Source: Paenibacillus_D sp047238105 (GTDB lineage: Bacteria; Bacillota; Bacilli; Paenibacillales; Paenibacillaceae). From it: a stretch of 64,000 nt of DNA. Where the stretch lies: the NCBI RefSeq assembly GCF_047238105.1, contig NZ_JBDFMD010000001.1, forward strand, positions 2,046,001 to 2,110,000. Direction: 5' to 3'. The notes under the pieces are model-generated. The model was not told where the DNA came from. It saw only the letters and a list, made by a program, of their open reading frames with translations, and made no database searches. Each line of letters begins with the position of its first letter. Within the stretch, counting starts at the first letter, position 1. Shown here one piece after another: positions 50,920 through 59,842 of the stretch. Made by a program: the position numbers and the translations under genes.

Positions 50920-51565
50920 ATCCAAGTAACATTTTACCCCTGGTTGGGCGCCTCGTCCCTCACACAAGCCCATCCAACTGCCGTTCGGCAGTTATTTCGG
51001 CGCGCACGCCCCACACGGGCGCATCCAACTGCCGTTCGGCAGTTATTTCGGCGTTCATGCCCCATACAAGCCCATCCAACTGCCGTTCGGCAGTTATTTC
51101 GGCGCGCACGCCCCACACGGGCGCATCCAACTGCCATTCGGCAGTTATTTCGGCGTTCATGCCCCACACAAGCCCATCCAACTGCCACTCGGCAGTTATT
51201 TCGGCGCTCGCGCCCCATGTGAGCGAATCCATCTGCCGTTCGGCAGTTATTCCGGTGCACACGCCCCTCGCGAGCTCATCCAACTGCCATTTGGCAGTTA
51301 TTTCGGCGCTCGCGCCCCATGCGGGCGCATCCAACTGCCGTTCGGCAGTTATTCCGGTGCACACGCCCCATGCGAGCTTATCCAACTGCCGTTCGGCAGT
51401 TATTTCGGCGCTCACGGCCCTCGCCAGCTTATCCGACTGCCGTTCGGCAGTTAGTTCGGCGCTCGCGCCCCATGCGAGCTCATCCAACTGCCATTCGGCA
51501 GTTATTTCGGCGCTCACGGCCCTCGCCAACTTATCCGACTGCCATTCGGCAGTTACTCCGGCTGT
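50920..51565. repeat. Tandem array, 51-bp period, twelve units (family E) led by one family B unit
   Basis: CTGCCRTTCGG-type cores start at 50978, 51029, 51080, 51131, 51182, 51233, 51284, 51335, 51386, 51437, 51488 and 51539, exactly 51 bases apart. Each unit has the hairpin AACTGCCGTTCGGCAGTT, eight-base arms. A single family B motif (ATCCAAGTAACATTTTACCC) starts the block at 50920, so the two families share a frame. The array fills the gap between the convergent DUF3626 and response regulator genes. Confidence 0.93.
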
Positions 51566-51612
51566 TCCGGCGCACTACACCGCGCGCGGGCCCGTGCCGA
51601 CGACGATCTCGC

Positions 51613-53271
51613 TCACTTCCCCTGCCCGCTGCGATACTCTGACGGTGAGACGCCGTACACCTTCTTGAATTTGGCGCTAAAGTAGCTGGCATTGGAGAAG
51701 CCGGTGAACTCGGCGATGTCCCAGAGGCTGAGCGTCGTCTCCTTGAGCAGCCTCACCGCCTCTGCCATTCTCACATCAGTCAGGTACTGGATGAAGGTGC
51801 GGCCCACCTTGGCTTTGAAGAACTCGGAGAAATACGACGGGTGATAGTTGAACCGCTCGGCGATCATCGTCAGGTTCAGATCGTAGCGATAGTTCTCCTC
51901 GATAAACTGCTTGGCCGCTTCGATCACGCTCTGATCGGCATCGCCGGCGCTCTCGGCTGCGCGGTCCGCAAGCTTGGCTGCCATCTCCAGCAGATAGGCT
52001 TCCGCCTTGGCCACAGTGTCCATGCCAAGTGCCAGCTCCGGACGCAGCCACAGCTGCTCCCGGCTATTCAACCCCAGCTGTGCATCGGCTGCGGCACTCT
52101 CCAATAGCAAGGACAGCTGGAAGATCATCTTCACAAATCCCGCACGCGACGCGGCATATGCCTCCTCCAGCGCCTCCCTCATCGCGCCCTGGAAGGCGGG
52201 CAGCTCGCCCCGCGAGAGGTAGCGTCGCATCACCTTCACCGTCTCCTCCGGAATCAACACCGCTGCCTGGCCAGCCGCCGACTGCTCCTCGTTGGCAAGG
52301 TTGCTCCCGGCCATGTTCCAGGCGATGAGCGCTGACAGATAACCGTCCTTCCACTCTCCAAAACCATTAACCGGCTCACCGAAACCGACGCTGGTCTCCA
52401 GCCGCGCAAGCCTTCTGATCTCGGCCTGCAGCAACGCAGCGACCCTTCCGGCTGCCTCTGCAGTCCCGCGGCATACGAGATGCATCAGTCCCGGATAGCT
52501 CGCATCCCGAAATACCTCCAGCTTTGGACAGCTCGCATCCCGGAACACCTCCAGCTGAGCCGTATTACTGCCACCCGTCTGCACCTCTCCCTCTCCCCGA
52601 CGTTCGACAAACTCGCGGCAGAGCAACTCCAAGGCCAATCGGAACTGTTCGGGCGTCCTCGCTCGGGCATCCTCTCCCGAAGCGCCGCCAGACGCCATAC
52701 CGACTGTCAGGAAGCGCACCTCCGCCTCGCCCCACGACTCCAGTCGGAATCGCCCCGCATGCTCCTGGATGGACTGGGCATGCGCATGCGCCAGCTCGCC
52801 CCGGACCAGCTGGACGATGAAATGCTCCTTCATCTCCTTGTAGTAGCGCGAGAGCTGCCATTGCAGGGCCGAAGCTTCGTCCCGGCTGCTGCGCTCCCCG
52901 TCCAGCTCCTGCTTGATCCGCTGCAGCGCCGAAGTCAGCTCATCCCGGGTAACAGGCTTGAGCAGGTAATCGCGCACGCGGTTGCGGATCGCGGCATGGG
53001 CATACTGGAAGTCTTCATAGCCCGTGATGACGATCAGCCGCAGCTCCGGATGCTGCTCCCGGCAATAGTCGAGGAAGGACAAGCCGTCCACGACCGGCAT
53101 GTTCATATCCGTGATCACAATATCGATCGGCTCCCGCTCCAGCCATTCGGCTGCTTCGCCGCCATGTCCAGCCTCGCCGGCGACATGCAGCCCGATCCCC
53201 TCCCAGTTCACCTTGAGCCGCAGACCTTGACGGATCTCCGGCTCATCATCGACGATCAATACGCGGTACAT
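51613..53271 (-). CDS. YesN-type response regulator (REC + AraC)
   Basis: A 552-residue regulator: receiver domain at 1-120 (VDDEPEIRQG, phospho-Asp in VITDMNMPVVDG, Lys in LLKPV), a long helical middle, and an AraC DNA-binding end (IAERFNYHPSYFSEFFKAK; DIAEFTGFSNASYFSAKFKK; GVSPSEYRSG). It should answer to the kinase gene that overlaps its start by 26 bases and switch on the sugar uptake operon next door. Confidence 0.9.
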   Translation of the reverse strand: MYRVLIVDDEPEIRQGLRLKVNWEGIGLHVAGEAGHGGEAAEWLEREPIDIVITDMNMPVVDGLSFLDYCREQHPELRLIVITGYEDFQYAHAAIRNRVRDYLLKPVTRDELTSALQRIKQELDGERSSRDEASALQWQLSRYYKEMKEHFIVQLVRGELAHAHAQSIQEHAGRFRLESWGEAEVRFLTVGMASGGASGEDARARTPEQFRLALELLCREFVERRGEGEVQTGGSNTAQLEVFRDASCPKLEVFRDASYPGLMHLVCRGTAEAAGRVAALLQAEIRRLARLETSVGFGEPVNGFGEWKDGYLSALIAWNMAGSNLANEEQSAAGQAAVLIPEETVKVMRRYLSRGELPAFQGAMREALEEAYAASRAGFVKMIFQLSLLLESAAADAQLGLNSREQLWLRPELALGMDTVAKAEAYLLEMAAKLADRAAESAGDADQSVIEAAKQFIEENYRYDLNLTMIAERFNYHPSYFSEFFKAKVGRTFIQYLTDVRMAEAVRLLKETTLSLWDIAEFTGFSNASYFSAKFKKVYGVSPSEYRSGQGK

Positions 53272-55069
53272 CCCGCTCCACCTCCTGTGCCGGCAAGCTC
53301 AGCTCGATCCGGGTGCCCCCATCCAGTCCGGGACCCCAGTGCATCTCGAACTGGTCGCCGTAATATAATCTGCAGCGCGCCAGGACATTGCCGAGGCCGA
53401 TCTGGCCGGTCCGATTGTCCAGCATCGTCTCCACCTGCACAGACGCCAGCTGCTGCCGGAGCTGCTCGCCCACCTCGTAAGGGATGCCCGGACCATTGTC
53501 GCTCACGATCAGGCACAGCCTGCCCTCACGCCGGCTGATATCGATATGCACCCGCGCCTGCGCCTGCTCCCGGAAGCTGTACTTGACCGCATTCTCGATC
53601 AGCGGCTGCAGGATAAACTTGATGACTCTGATCCGCTCCAGCTCGCCGTCCTGCGTCAGCCGGATTTCCAGCCGCTCCCCGAAGCGCACCTGCAGGATCG
53701 TCATATAATCCCGCACATACCGCAGTTCCTCTTCCAGCATGACGAGGTCGTCGCTGAACTTCAGGGAAAAGCGCATCATCTTGCCGAGCGACTCGATCAC
53801 CTCCACCGTATCCTCGGTACGGCGCTGCATCGCCAGACTGCTCATCAGCTCCAGCGTGTTGAAGAGGAAATGCGGATTGATCTGCATGAGCAGCGCCTTG
53901 TATTCGGCCTGCTGACGCAGCAGCTTCAGCTCAAACTCGGTCTTGATATGCTGGCGCAGCTGCCCGACCATCGTCCGGAAGGTGGACGTCGCAAAGCCGA
54001 TCTCGCTGGCCATCGTCTGCCGCGGCTCCGGGAGCCGCTGCTCGGCGCTGTCGAAGTCGCCCCGCTGCACCTGCCGCATCGCCAGCACCAGTCGCGAGAG
54101 CGGCTTGGTCACGCCATGGGACAACCAGACGGCCAGCAGCACCGCCACGACGAGCAGGATCGAAGCAAAGACGACGATACTGTTGCGCAGCTTGAACAGC
54201 GGTGCATACAGATCCTCCTCAGTGACGAAGCCGACGAGCGTCCAGTTGGTGCGGGGGAGTTTTTTGAAGACGATGATATCACCCATCCCCTGCCCGTCCT
54301 CCCGGTAGATGACGCCGCTGCGGCTCCCCCCGCTGCGGATCTCCTTGAGCGCTTCCCCCGTTCCGGGATAATCTCCGAACGTCGATTGCCCCAGTACCGG
54401 CTGCCCGCGGTCATCCAGCAGATAGATCGTACCACTCTCCCCCAGATGGATGCGGCTGAGCGGACGCAGGAAATAGTCTGCGCTTACATTCACCTTCATG
54501 ACGCTCTTGGCCAGTGTCGGTTCAAACGTACCGATCGGCATCAGCATGCTGACGACGGGGTGCGGATTATTGCGCATCAGCTCAGCCTCGTCTGTGTGCG
54601 CCGACATCCAGTGCCGCCCTTGGGCAAAAAAGTCGATGTACCACGACTGCTGCATGTAGTCCGTCTCCTGGACGATCGCCTGCTCGGCGCCCACCCATAC
54701 GCCTTCCTGGCGGTAGATCGCCACATTGGAGACGCTGGAGTAGCTATTGGTCGTCCGGGTGAGAAAAGCGCTCATCTCGATATGGGCGAACATCTTGTCC
54801 CCGGCACTGGCCTCCGGGTCGGATACCTTGTTGTCCCAGATCCGGGTCTGCTCGCTGTTGAAGACGATCGAGGCCAGGTCGTACACCTGGGTCTGCACCA
54901 TGCTGACGTAGGAGCCATACTCCTCCATCTTCTCCAAGGCGGAGGACTCGATATACGAGCGGATGATGGTACGCGCCTCGTTGAACAGCACTACGGACAA
55001 CGTCCCGAAGGTGAGGACGAAGAGCAGGATGAAGACGGCGATCAGCCGGCTTTTGAGTGAATAGAACAT
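53246..55069 (-). CDS. YesM-type sensor histidine kinase
   Basis: A 607-residue membrane kinase: helix at 8-30, an extracellular dCACHE-type sensor to about 285, second helix (VFASILLVVAVLLAVWL), a HAMP domain, the His_kinase motif NPHFLFNTLELM with the phospho-accepting His, and an ATPase domain (LQPLIENAVKYSF, SDNGPGIP, GQIGLGNVLARC). It probably senses an outside sugar or its binding protein. Confidence 0.9.
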   Translation of the reverse strand: MFYSLKSRLIAVFILLFVLTFGTLSVVLFNEARTIIRSYIESSALEKMEEYGSYVSMVQTQVYDLASIVFNSEQTRIWDNKVSDPEASAGDKMFAHIEMSAFLTRTTNSYSSVSNVAIYRQEGVWVGAEQAIVQETDYMQQSWYIDFFAQGRHWMSAHTDEAELMRNNPHPVVSMLMPIGTFEPTLAKSVMKVNVSADYFLRPLSRIHLGESGTIYLLDDRGQPVLGQSTFGDYPGTGEALKEIRSGGSRSGVIYREDGQGMGDIIVFKKLPRTNWTLVGFVTEEDLYAPLFKLRNSIVVFASILLVVAVLLAVWLSHGVTKPLSRLVLAMRQVQRGDFDSAEQRLPEPRQTMASEIGFATSTFRTMVGQLRQHIKTEFELKLLRQQAEYKALLMQINPHFLFNTLELMSSLAMQRRTEDTVEVIESLGKMMRFSLKFSDDLVMLEEELRYVRDYMTILQVRFGERLEIRLTQDGELERIRVIKFILQPLIENAVKYSFREQAQARVHIDISRREGRLCLIVSDNGPGIPYEVGEQLRQQLASVQVETMLDNRTGQIGLGNVLARCRLYYGDQFEMHWGPGLDGGTRIELSLPAQEVERDVPRIDRR

Positions 55070-55296
55070 ATTATGACTCCTCCCGTAGGCTTGGGCAAAT
55101 GAGGGGCTGCGAGGGCGGGATGACCAGCCATGCGTGCGTGCTTCACTTACAAGAGAGCATAGCCAGCCGATGTATCGCCGTCAACTAGGAAAATATTAGG
55201 AGGTGTGTCATAATAAGAGCCGGACTGTCTGGTCTTGCTGCGGGCTGCGTCCTGCGACATCCTCTGCCACTATTCTTGCACCAAGAGAGGTATATG

Positions 55297-55941
55297 ATGA
55301 AAATCAACCTGAAATTAACCCTTATCGGCCTCACTCTATTGCTGATTCCGCTTGCCACAAGCTGTAGCCACTCAAGCAACGAAATCAGTGATGCACCTGC
55401 ATTCATCACAATTCTCCAAGATTCGCCCCATACCGGCACCTTCAAGGATCTCCACCTTGGAGAATTGCTCTATTACAACCTCAATCTTACAGAAGCCGAC
55501 AAAAGCTGGATTGAGTTCTACGCAGAGAGCTATGAAGACGGCGAGCTTGCCGACCCGCCGCGGATGATGGAGCTGTCCACCGGCCTTTTCCTGGAACCGG
55601 AGCATGAAGGGCCATTCGGATGGTCCGTCCTCTTCCCGAATAGCGATGCTGCAGCCATGTTGATGTTTTTGGGAGATGTGTTCGCATCTAACGATGCGGA
55701 TCAGTCGATGTTTTCTCTGCCCGAAGGGGGGATCTCCACGTGGAATCAAGCTTACGCTCCTGGAGATACCGTACCATTGCATTATGGGGAAACTTTAGTC
55801 TTGGCTGCTTACCGGGTGAACGAGAGGAGTCTCCACCCCTACAATCTGCAAGATTCCGCAGAGTTGGAGCGCATGATTCAAGAGGAGAAAAAGGTATATT
55901 TGCTTAAAATCAACCTGGAAGAAAACCCTCCCGACCACTAA
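55297..55941 (+). CDS. Hypothetical lipoprotein
   Basis: A 214-residue protein with a lipoprotein signal (LIGLTLLLIPLATSC). The mature part is acidic and has no family I know. Its codon use is more AT-rich than the neighbours. Of two adjacent ATGs the second (55297) is six bases from GAGAGG and is preferred. It stands alone. Confidence 0.7.
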   Translation: MKINLKLTLIGLTLLLIPLATSCSHSSNEISDAPAFITILQDSPHTGTFKDLHLGELLYYNLNLTEADKSWIEFYAESYEDGELADPPRMMELSTGLFLEPEHEGPFGWSVLFPNSDAAAMLMFLGDVFASNDADQSMFSLPEGGISTWNQAYAPGDTVPLHYGETLVLAAYRVNERSLHPYNLQDSAELERMIQEEKKVYLLKINLEENPPDH

Positions 55942-56210
55942 TGTTCTACAATCAGGAAGGTAATTTACTACGAGGAACGGTCCACCTTGATCCACGACAA
56001 CATTCGTCACCAATCTGGTCCAAATGGGGAAATATGATCTTATTCAACCTTCATCTTGATCCTCCATACCGAACAATAAATATCAAATTTCTACCATTAG
56101 ATACTAATAATTGACTTAGTGGAATTTTCGATCTAGAAATCTTTACGGCCTTCCTGTACTATGAATAGTGGAACTAATGTTCGCCATCATAAAAACGGAG
56201 GTGAACTCCG
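55942..56210. other. AT-rich gap before the UvrC-like gene
   Basis: No gene seen. It ends with a strong GGAGGTGA ribosome binding site at 56197-56204 serving the next gene. Confidence 0.5.
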
Positions 56211-57350
56211 ATCACCTTTCAATTCAAAGCCAATGACTATCCCGAGCTGCCCGGCTGCTACCTGATGCGCGACAGCGAAGGGACGATTATCTATATCGGC
56301 AAGGCCAAGCACCTGCGCAACCGGCTGCGCTCGTACTTCCATACCCGACACACGCGCAAGCGCCTGATCCAGCTGGTCAGCGAGATCGCCTCGATCGAGG
56401 TGATGATCGTCAATAACGAAGCCGAGAGTCTGATCCTGGAGAATAATCTGATCAAGATTCACAAGCCAGCCTACAACCGGGCACTGAAAAAAGACAACAG
56501 CGGCTATGCCTATCTGCAAATGACGGACGAGCCGCTGCCCCGGATCGACGTGCTGTACCGCGACCGCCGCGAGCCTGCCGATCGTCCAGCTGACGCCAGA
56601 ACTACAGGATCCCCTTACGGGGATAACCCGCACCGGTTCGGCCCGTACTACAGCTCCCGCTTCCGCAATGCCGTACTCGCCTTTATCACGGACCACTATC
56701 GGCTGCGCAGCTGCACCACACTGCCCAAGCGGGCCTGTCTTCTCTATCATATCCATAAATGCAGCGGCGTCTGCGAGGGACACATCTCCCCGGAAGCCTA
56801 CCGCGACACGGCCCGCCAGGCCACGCAGCTCCTGACGAGCAAGGACGGCCAACTGCTCGAAGCGATGCGGGAGAAGATGGCAGAGTATGCCGAGCGGATG
56901 GAATATGAAAGGGCAGGCAATATGCTCACGCACATCCGTATCCTGGAGCAGCTGCCAGCCAAGCAGATCGTCGACCGCGAGCTCGGCACGATCCAGGAGG
57001 TGCTGTACTTCGGCAAGCGCGAAGTGCTGATCGCCAGAGTGCAGGAGGGCATGCTGCGGTCGTTTGCGCTGCACCCCTATGCCGGATCGGCGGGGGAGTA
57101 TGCCCCGGACCTATTCCTGCTCAGTCACTATCGCGAGAGCGGACCGGACGAGCTGATCGTCAGCCAGGCAGCCGACGCGGCCGCAGTTCAGTCTGCCCTC
57201 CGCCGGTCCGGCCGCAAGGGTATCCGTGTGACGGTGCCCCGGCGGGGACTCAAAGCCGAGCTGCTCAAGCTGTGTGAGCAGAACTATCGTTACCGCTGCG
57301 AGAGCGGCAAGACAGTAACGCATGTCCAGTCTGCTTCGGACTCCGTCTAA
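56211..57350 (+). CDS. Short UvrC-like GIY-YIG nuclease with apparent ATC start
   Basis: About 379 residues. The GIY-YIG domain is at the N-terminus (ELPGCYLM ... IIYIGKAKHLRNRLRSYF, catalytic Glu in NNEAESLILENNLI), followed by the UvrC Cys region (CLLYHIHKCSGVCEG) and a UvrB-interacting helix pair. The UvrC RNase H and HhH parts are missing, as in Cho proteins that make the 3' cut in nucleotide excision repair. The first in-frame ATG (56265) would remove the G-C-Y strand. GGAGGTGA lies six bases before ATC at 56211, in frame and just after a stop, so ATC is the best start. Confidence 0.78.
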   Translation: MTFQFKANDYPELPGCYLMRDSEGTIIYIGKAKHLRNRLRSYFHTRHTRKRLIQLVSEIASIEVMIVNNEAESLILENNLIKIHKPAYNRALKKDNSGYAYLQMTDEPLPRIDVLYRDRREPADRPADARTTGSPYGDNPHRFGPYYSSRFRNAVLAFITDHYRLRSCTTLPKRACLLYHIHKCSGVCEGHISPEAYRDTARQATQLLTSKDGQLLEAMREKMAEYAERMEYERAGNMLTHIRILEQLPAKQIVDRELGTIQEVLYFGKREVLIARVQEGMLRSFALHPYAGSAGEYAPDLFLLSHYRESGPDELIVSQAADAAAVQSALRRSGRKGIRVTVPRRGLKAELLKLCEQNYRYRCESGKTVTHVQSASDSV

Positions 57351-57438
57351 ACCGCTTGAACTTAGAGAATTGACCATCGGATCGCTAACCCGGTTCCCGG
57401 TCGATCCGCGGCCTAGGTCTCTATCGTCCTTTGAGAAG

Positions 57439-57476
57439 GCGCCTGACTCGTCTATGACGAGCAGGTGCTTTTTTTT
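57439..57476 (+). terminator. Terminator after the UvrC-like gene
   Basis: GCGCCTG-A-CTCGTC pairs with GACGAG-CAGGTGC around a three-base loop, followed by TTTTTTTT. Confidence 0.88.
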
Positions 57477-57518
57477 GCGGTGATTACCAAGCGGAAGTAT
57501 AATCTCACACAAAGTACA

Positions 57519-57547
57519 TTGACACACATAGTAATATGCGGCATAAT
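57519..57547 (+). promoter_or_regulatory. Promoter of the padR operon
   Basis: TTGACA, 17 bases, CATAAT, about 28 bases before the PadR start codon. A PadR protein usually represses its own promoter. Confidence 0.72.
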
Positions 57548-57574
57548 GCTTTTACAGGAGGTGGACGGCTCACC

Positions 57575-57928
57575 ATGACAGAGCAGGGAATCAGCAGCGA
57601 GCTGATCCGGGGACATATCGATACGATCATCCTCCGGTTCCTCAGCGAGGGAGACAATTATGGCTATGAGATTATCAAAGCGATCGCCCTGGCAAGCGAG
57701 GGGCAATATGAGCTGAAGGAGCCTTCGCTCTATACCAGTCTGAAGCGGCTGGAGACAGGCGGCCTGATCTCGTCTTACTGGGGCGACCAGAGCCAGGGCG
57801 GCAGGCGCAAGTATTATCGGATTACTGCCGCCGGCGAAGCCGCGTATCGTAAAGCCGTAGCCGACTGGCATCACGCCAGCCGGTTGATCGGGAAGTTGAT
57901 AGAAAGGAGTACAGCAGCTGATGAGTAA
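57575..57928 (+). CDS. PadR-family repressor
   Basis: A 117-residue PadR regulator: winged helix with DTIILRFLSEGDNYGYEIIK, LKEPSLYTSLKRLE and the wing SQGGRRKYYRIT. It is the first of three overlapping genes. In similar operons PadR controls membrane-stress proteins. AGGAGGTGG upstream of the ATG at 57575 sets the start. Confidence 0.87.
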   Translation: MTEQGISSELIRGHIDTIILRFLSEGDNYGYEIIKAIALASEGQYELKEPSLYTSLKRLETGGLISSYWGDQSQGGRRKYYRITAAGEAAYRKAVADWHHASRLIGKLIERSTAADE

Positions 57929-58598
57929 CTTGAAGCAACATGTCGATGAGCTGTTCCGGGGCTACCGGGAGAGTGATAGGGTACGGGAGTTAAAGGAGGA
58001 GATCCTGGGCAACCTGGAAGCCAAAGCTGCTGACCTGGAAGCCCAGGGCATACCTGCGGATGAAGCCCGGCGCCAAGCGGCCGCAAGTCTGACCAGTATC
58101 GACGGCCTAATGGATGACCATGTCCGGATTGCCGTTAAGCCATTCCAACTGGAGCTGGCTCACTGGATACTGTTTTATCTGCTGACCGCCTGGATCTTCA
58201 CGATTCCGGCGCGGGCCGTAGGGGCCGGGATGCTTGCTCAATCGTGTCTGATTGTCAGCATTGTCGGGGTCGGGATCTGGTATCTGCTGCTGCGCCGCAG
58301 CGTCAGTCATGGCGGGTCGGATAGTTGGCGTACTGTACGAACCGTCAAGGTCGCGCGGGTGGTGCGGATCCTCTGGATTCTATGGGGCGTGTACATCATC
58401 GTCTCGTGGCTCAACACCTCGGCGCTGCACTTTGGCAGCAACCTCTGGTTCGGAAGACCTGTGAGGATCGATGGACCGTACCAGTTCGCCTCCCTCCTAT
58501 ACCGCTATATGCTGCCAGCGCTCAGCATCGTCATCCCGCTGACTGGCACGACAGCGCTGCGACTTCTGCATCGCCATGAGAGGAGTGAGCAGCCATGA
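57921..58598 (+). CDS. Membrane protein with permease-prefix/HAAS-like N-terminus
   Basis: A 225-residue protein. The first 70 residues are a helical domain (VRELKEEILGNLEAKAADL) of the kind paired with PadR regulators; then come about four membrane helices. It overlaps padR by eight bases and the next gene by four. Its function is unknown; a role in sensing or anti-sigma-like control is possible. Confidence 0.7.
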   Translation: MSNLKQHVDELFRGYRESDRVRELKEEILGNLEAKAADLEAQGIPADEARRQAAASLTSIDGLMDDHVRIAVKPFQLELAHWILFYLLTAWIFTIPARAVGAGMLAQSCLIVSIVGVGIWYLLLRRSVSHGGSDSWRTVRTVKVARVVRILWILWGVYIIVSWLNTSALHFGSNLWFGRPVRIDGPYQFASLLYRYMLPALSIVIPLTGTTALRLLHRHERSEQP

Positions 58599-59158
58599 AG
58601 CCCCGTATCTCGATCCTTCTGGCTCTGCTTGTCCTGGGTGCAGGGATGTTCGTCTATATGGAGGCGGGCTATCTCCCCCGCCAGGCGGCGCAGCAGGAGC
58701 GTTACCGGGCCGAGCAGCTCGATCCGCTGACCCATCATCTGGATGAGGTGCTGCCCTATCGGCATCTGTACATGGGCAACGCAGGCAATCTGACCCAGCT
58801 GTTTGGCCATCTGCCGCTGCAAGACTTGGCTTTTACATTTCAGCTGTACCCCGACGAGCTGACAGCGGTACTTCGATTTGAATCAGCAGCGACCGATACC
58901 GCACAGCTCCATCTGCAGCGCTCACTGATCTATAATTCGACCGCCGCTATCGCCCTGATCGGCAATCTCGAGGTCATCCGGTATCAATTTACTGATGTGA
59001 ACTATGAGATCAGCCGCTCCGATATCGGCGAGCAGTATGGTGCGATCTCTACCTTGCTCGATCCGGCAGCCTGGCGGACGTCCGTCCAGGAGCCGCTCCG
59101 CGATCCGGATTACGTACAGGACGTTTGGGACGCCAGATTTACCGAAGTTGCGAGTTGA
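58595..59158 (+). CDS. DUF4825-like membrane-anchored protein
   Basis: A 187-residue protein with one N-terminal membrane helix (SILLALLVLGAGMFVYM) and an outer domain with YMGNAGNLTQLFGHLPL, the pattern of DUF4825. It ends the PadR operon. The job is unknown. Confidence 0.68.
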   Translation: MKPRISILLALLVLGAGMFVYMEAGYLPRQAAQQERYRAEQLDPLTHHLDEVLPYRHLYMGNAGNLTQLFGHLPLQDLAFTFQLYPDELTAVLRFESAATDTAQLHLQRSLIYNSTAAIALIGNLEVIRYQFTDVNYEISRSDIGEQYGAISTLLDPAAWRTSVQEPLRDPDYVQDVWDARFTEVAS

Positions 59159-59184
59159 CCGGCATGAGGCCGCGATTCGAGATG

Positions 59185-59216
59185 AAGCAAGCAGACGGCA
59201 TTCTGCTTGCTTTTTT
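59185..59216 (+). terminator. Terminator of the padR operon
   Basis: AAGCAAGCAG with its complement CTGCTTGCTT, eight-base loop, then TTTTTT. Confidence 0.88.
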
Positions 59217-59254
59217 ATATGTTTCAGCGTCTGCAGGACCTTCATGATAAGCCA

Positions 59255-59312
59255 TTGACATTCATCACAAACAGGAGTAAAGTACATTACATGTTAATTG
59301 TTTAGGTCTAAA
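59255..59312 (+). promoter_or_regulatory. Promoter and possible operator of the marR-MFS operon
   Basis: TTGACA, 17 bases, TAAAGT (59255-59283). Just past it lies the dyad TTTAG-GT-CTAAA at 59301-59312, well placed for binding by the MarR protein coded downstream. Confidence 0.5.
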
Positions 59313-59395
59313 ATATATCCTCTTAAATGATTGGGATATAAATGATTGAGCACTCATATATAAGAGTAATTACTTTGGAGACAGGAGGCGGACTG

Positions 59396-59836
59396 ATGTC
59401 CCAGACCGAGCAGTCGCTCGAGTTGTTTCAATTGTTCAAGACGCTCATCCGCAAGGCAAATGACGCCTGGAACCGGGGCAGCCCGGATTCATTTACGATC
59501 AGCCAGTACCGGATGCTGCATCTGCTGGCTGCCCATGGCAAACTTAAGGTAGCCGATCTCGCCGATCTGCTGTCCGTCACACCCGGTGCTGTGACGGGGA
59601 TGGCCGACCGCATGATCCGATACGGACTCATCTCGCGCTTTCGTGACGAGGTTGATCGTCGTGTCGTCTATCTTGAGATTAAGGAAGAGGGCCTCTTGCG
59701 CAAAGAGGAGCTCGGAGCGCGGTATAATGAGCTTTATGCGCGTATTTTTGAACAAATACCAGATGAAGACAAGGCACATCTGTTTCGCATTTTTAACCAT
59801 ATGCATGAGTTGATCGAAACGACAAATAAGGAGTAG
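59396..59836 (+). CDS. MarR-family repressor
   Basis: A 146-residue MarR regulator with VADLADLLSVTPGAVTGM as recognition helix and RFRDEVDRRVVYLEI as wing. It is directly followed by a drug efflux gene and probably represses both. The ATG at 59396 follows AGGAGG. Confidence 0.87.
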   Translation: MSQTEQSLELFQLFKTLIRKANDAWNRGSPDSFTISQYRMLHLLAAHGKLKVADLADLLSVTPGAVTGMADRMIRYGLISRFRDEVDRRVVYLEIKEEGLLRKEELGARYNELYARIFEQIPDEDKAHLFRIFNHMHELIETTNKE

Positions 59837-59842
59837 GTTATC

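Noticed and set aside
50978..51565. CRISPR array at 51 kb
   Set aside because: The whole 51-base unit is repeated, with no unique spacers and no cas genes nearby.
53546..55060. 504-codon plus-strand frame opposite the sensor kinase
   Set aside because: Shadow of the kinase gene, which has full sensor, HAMP and ATPase motifs.
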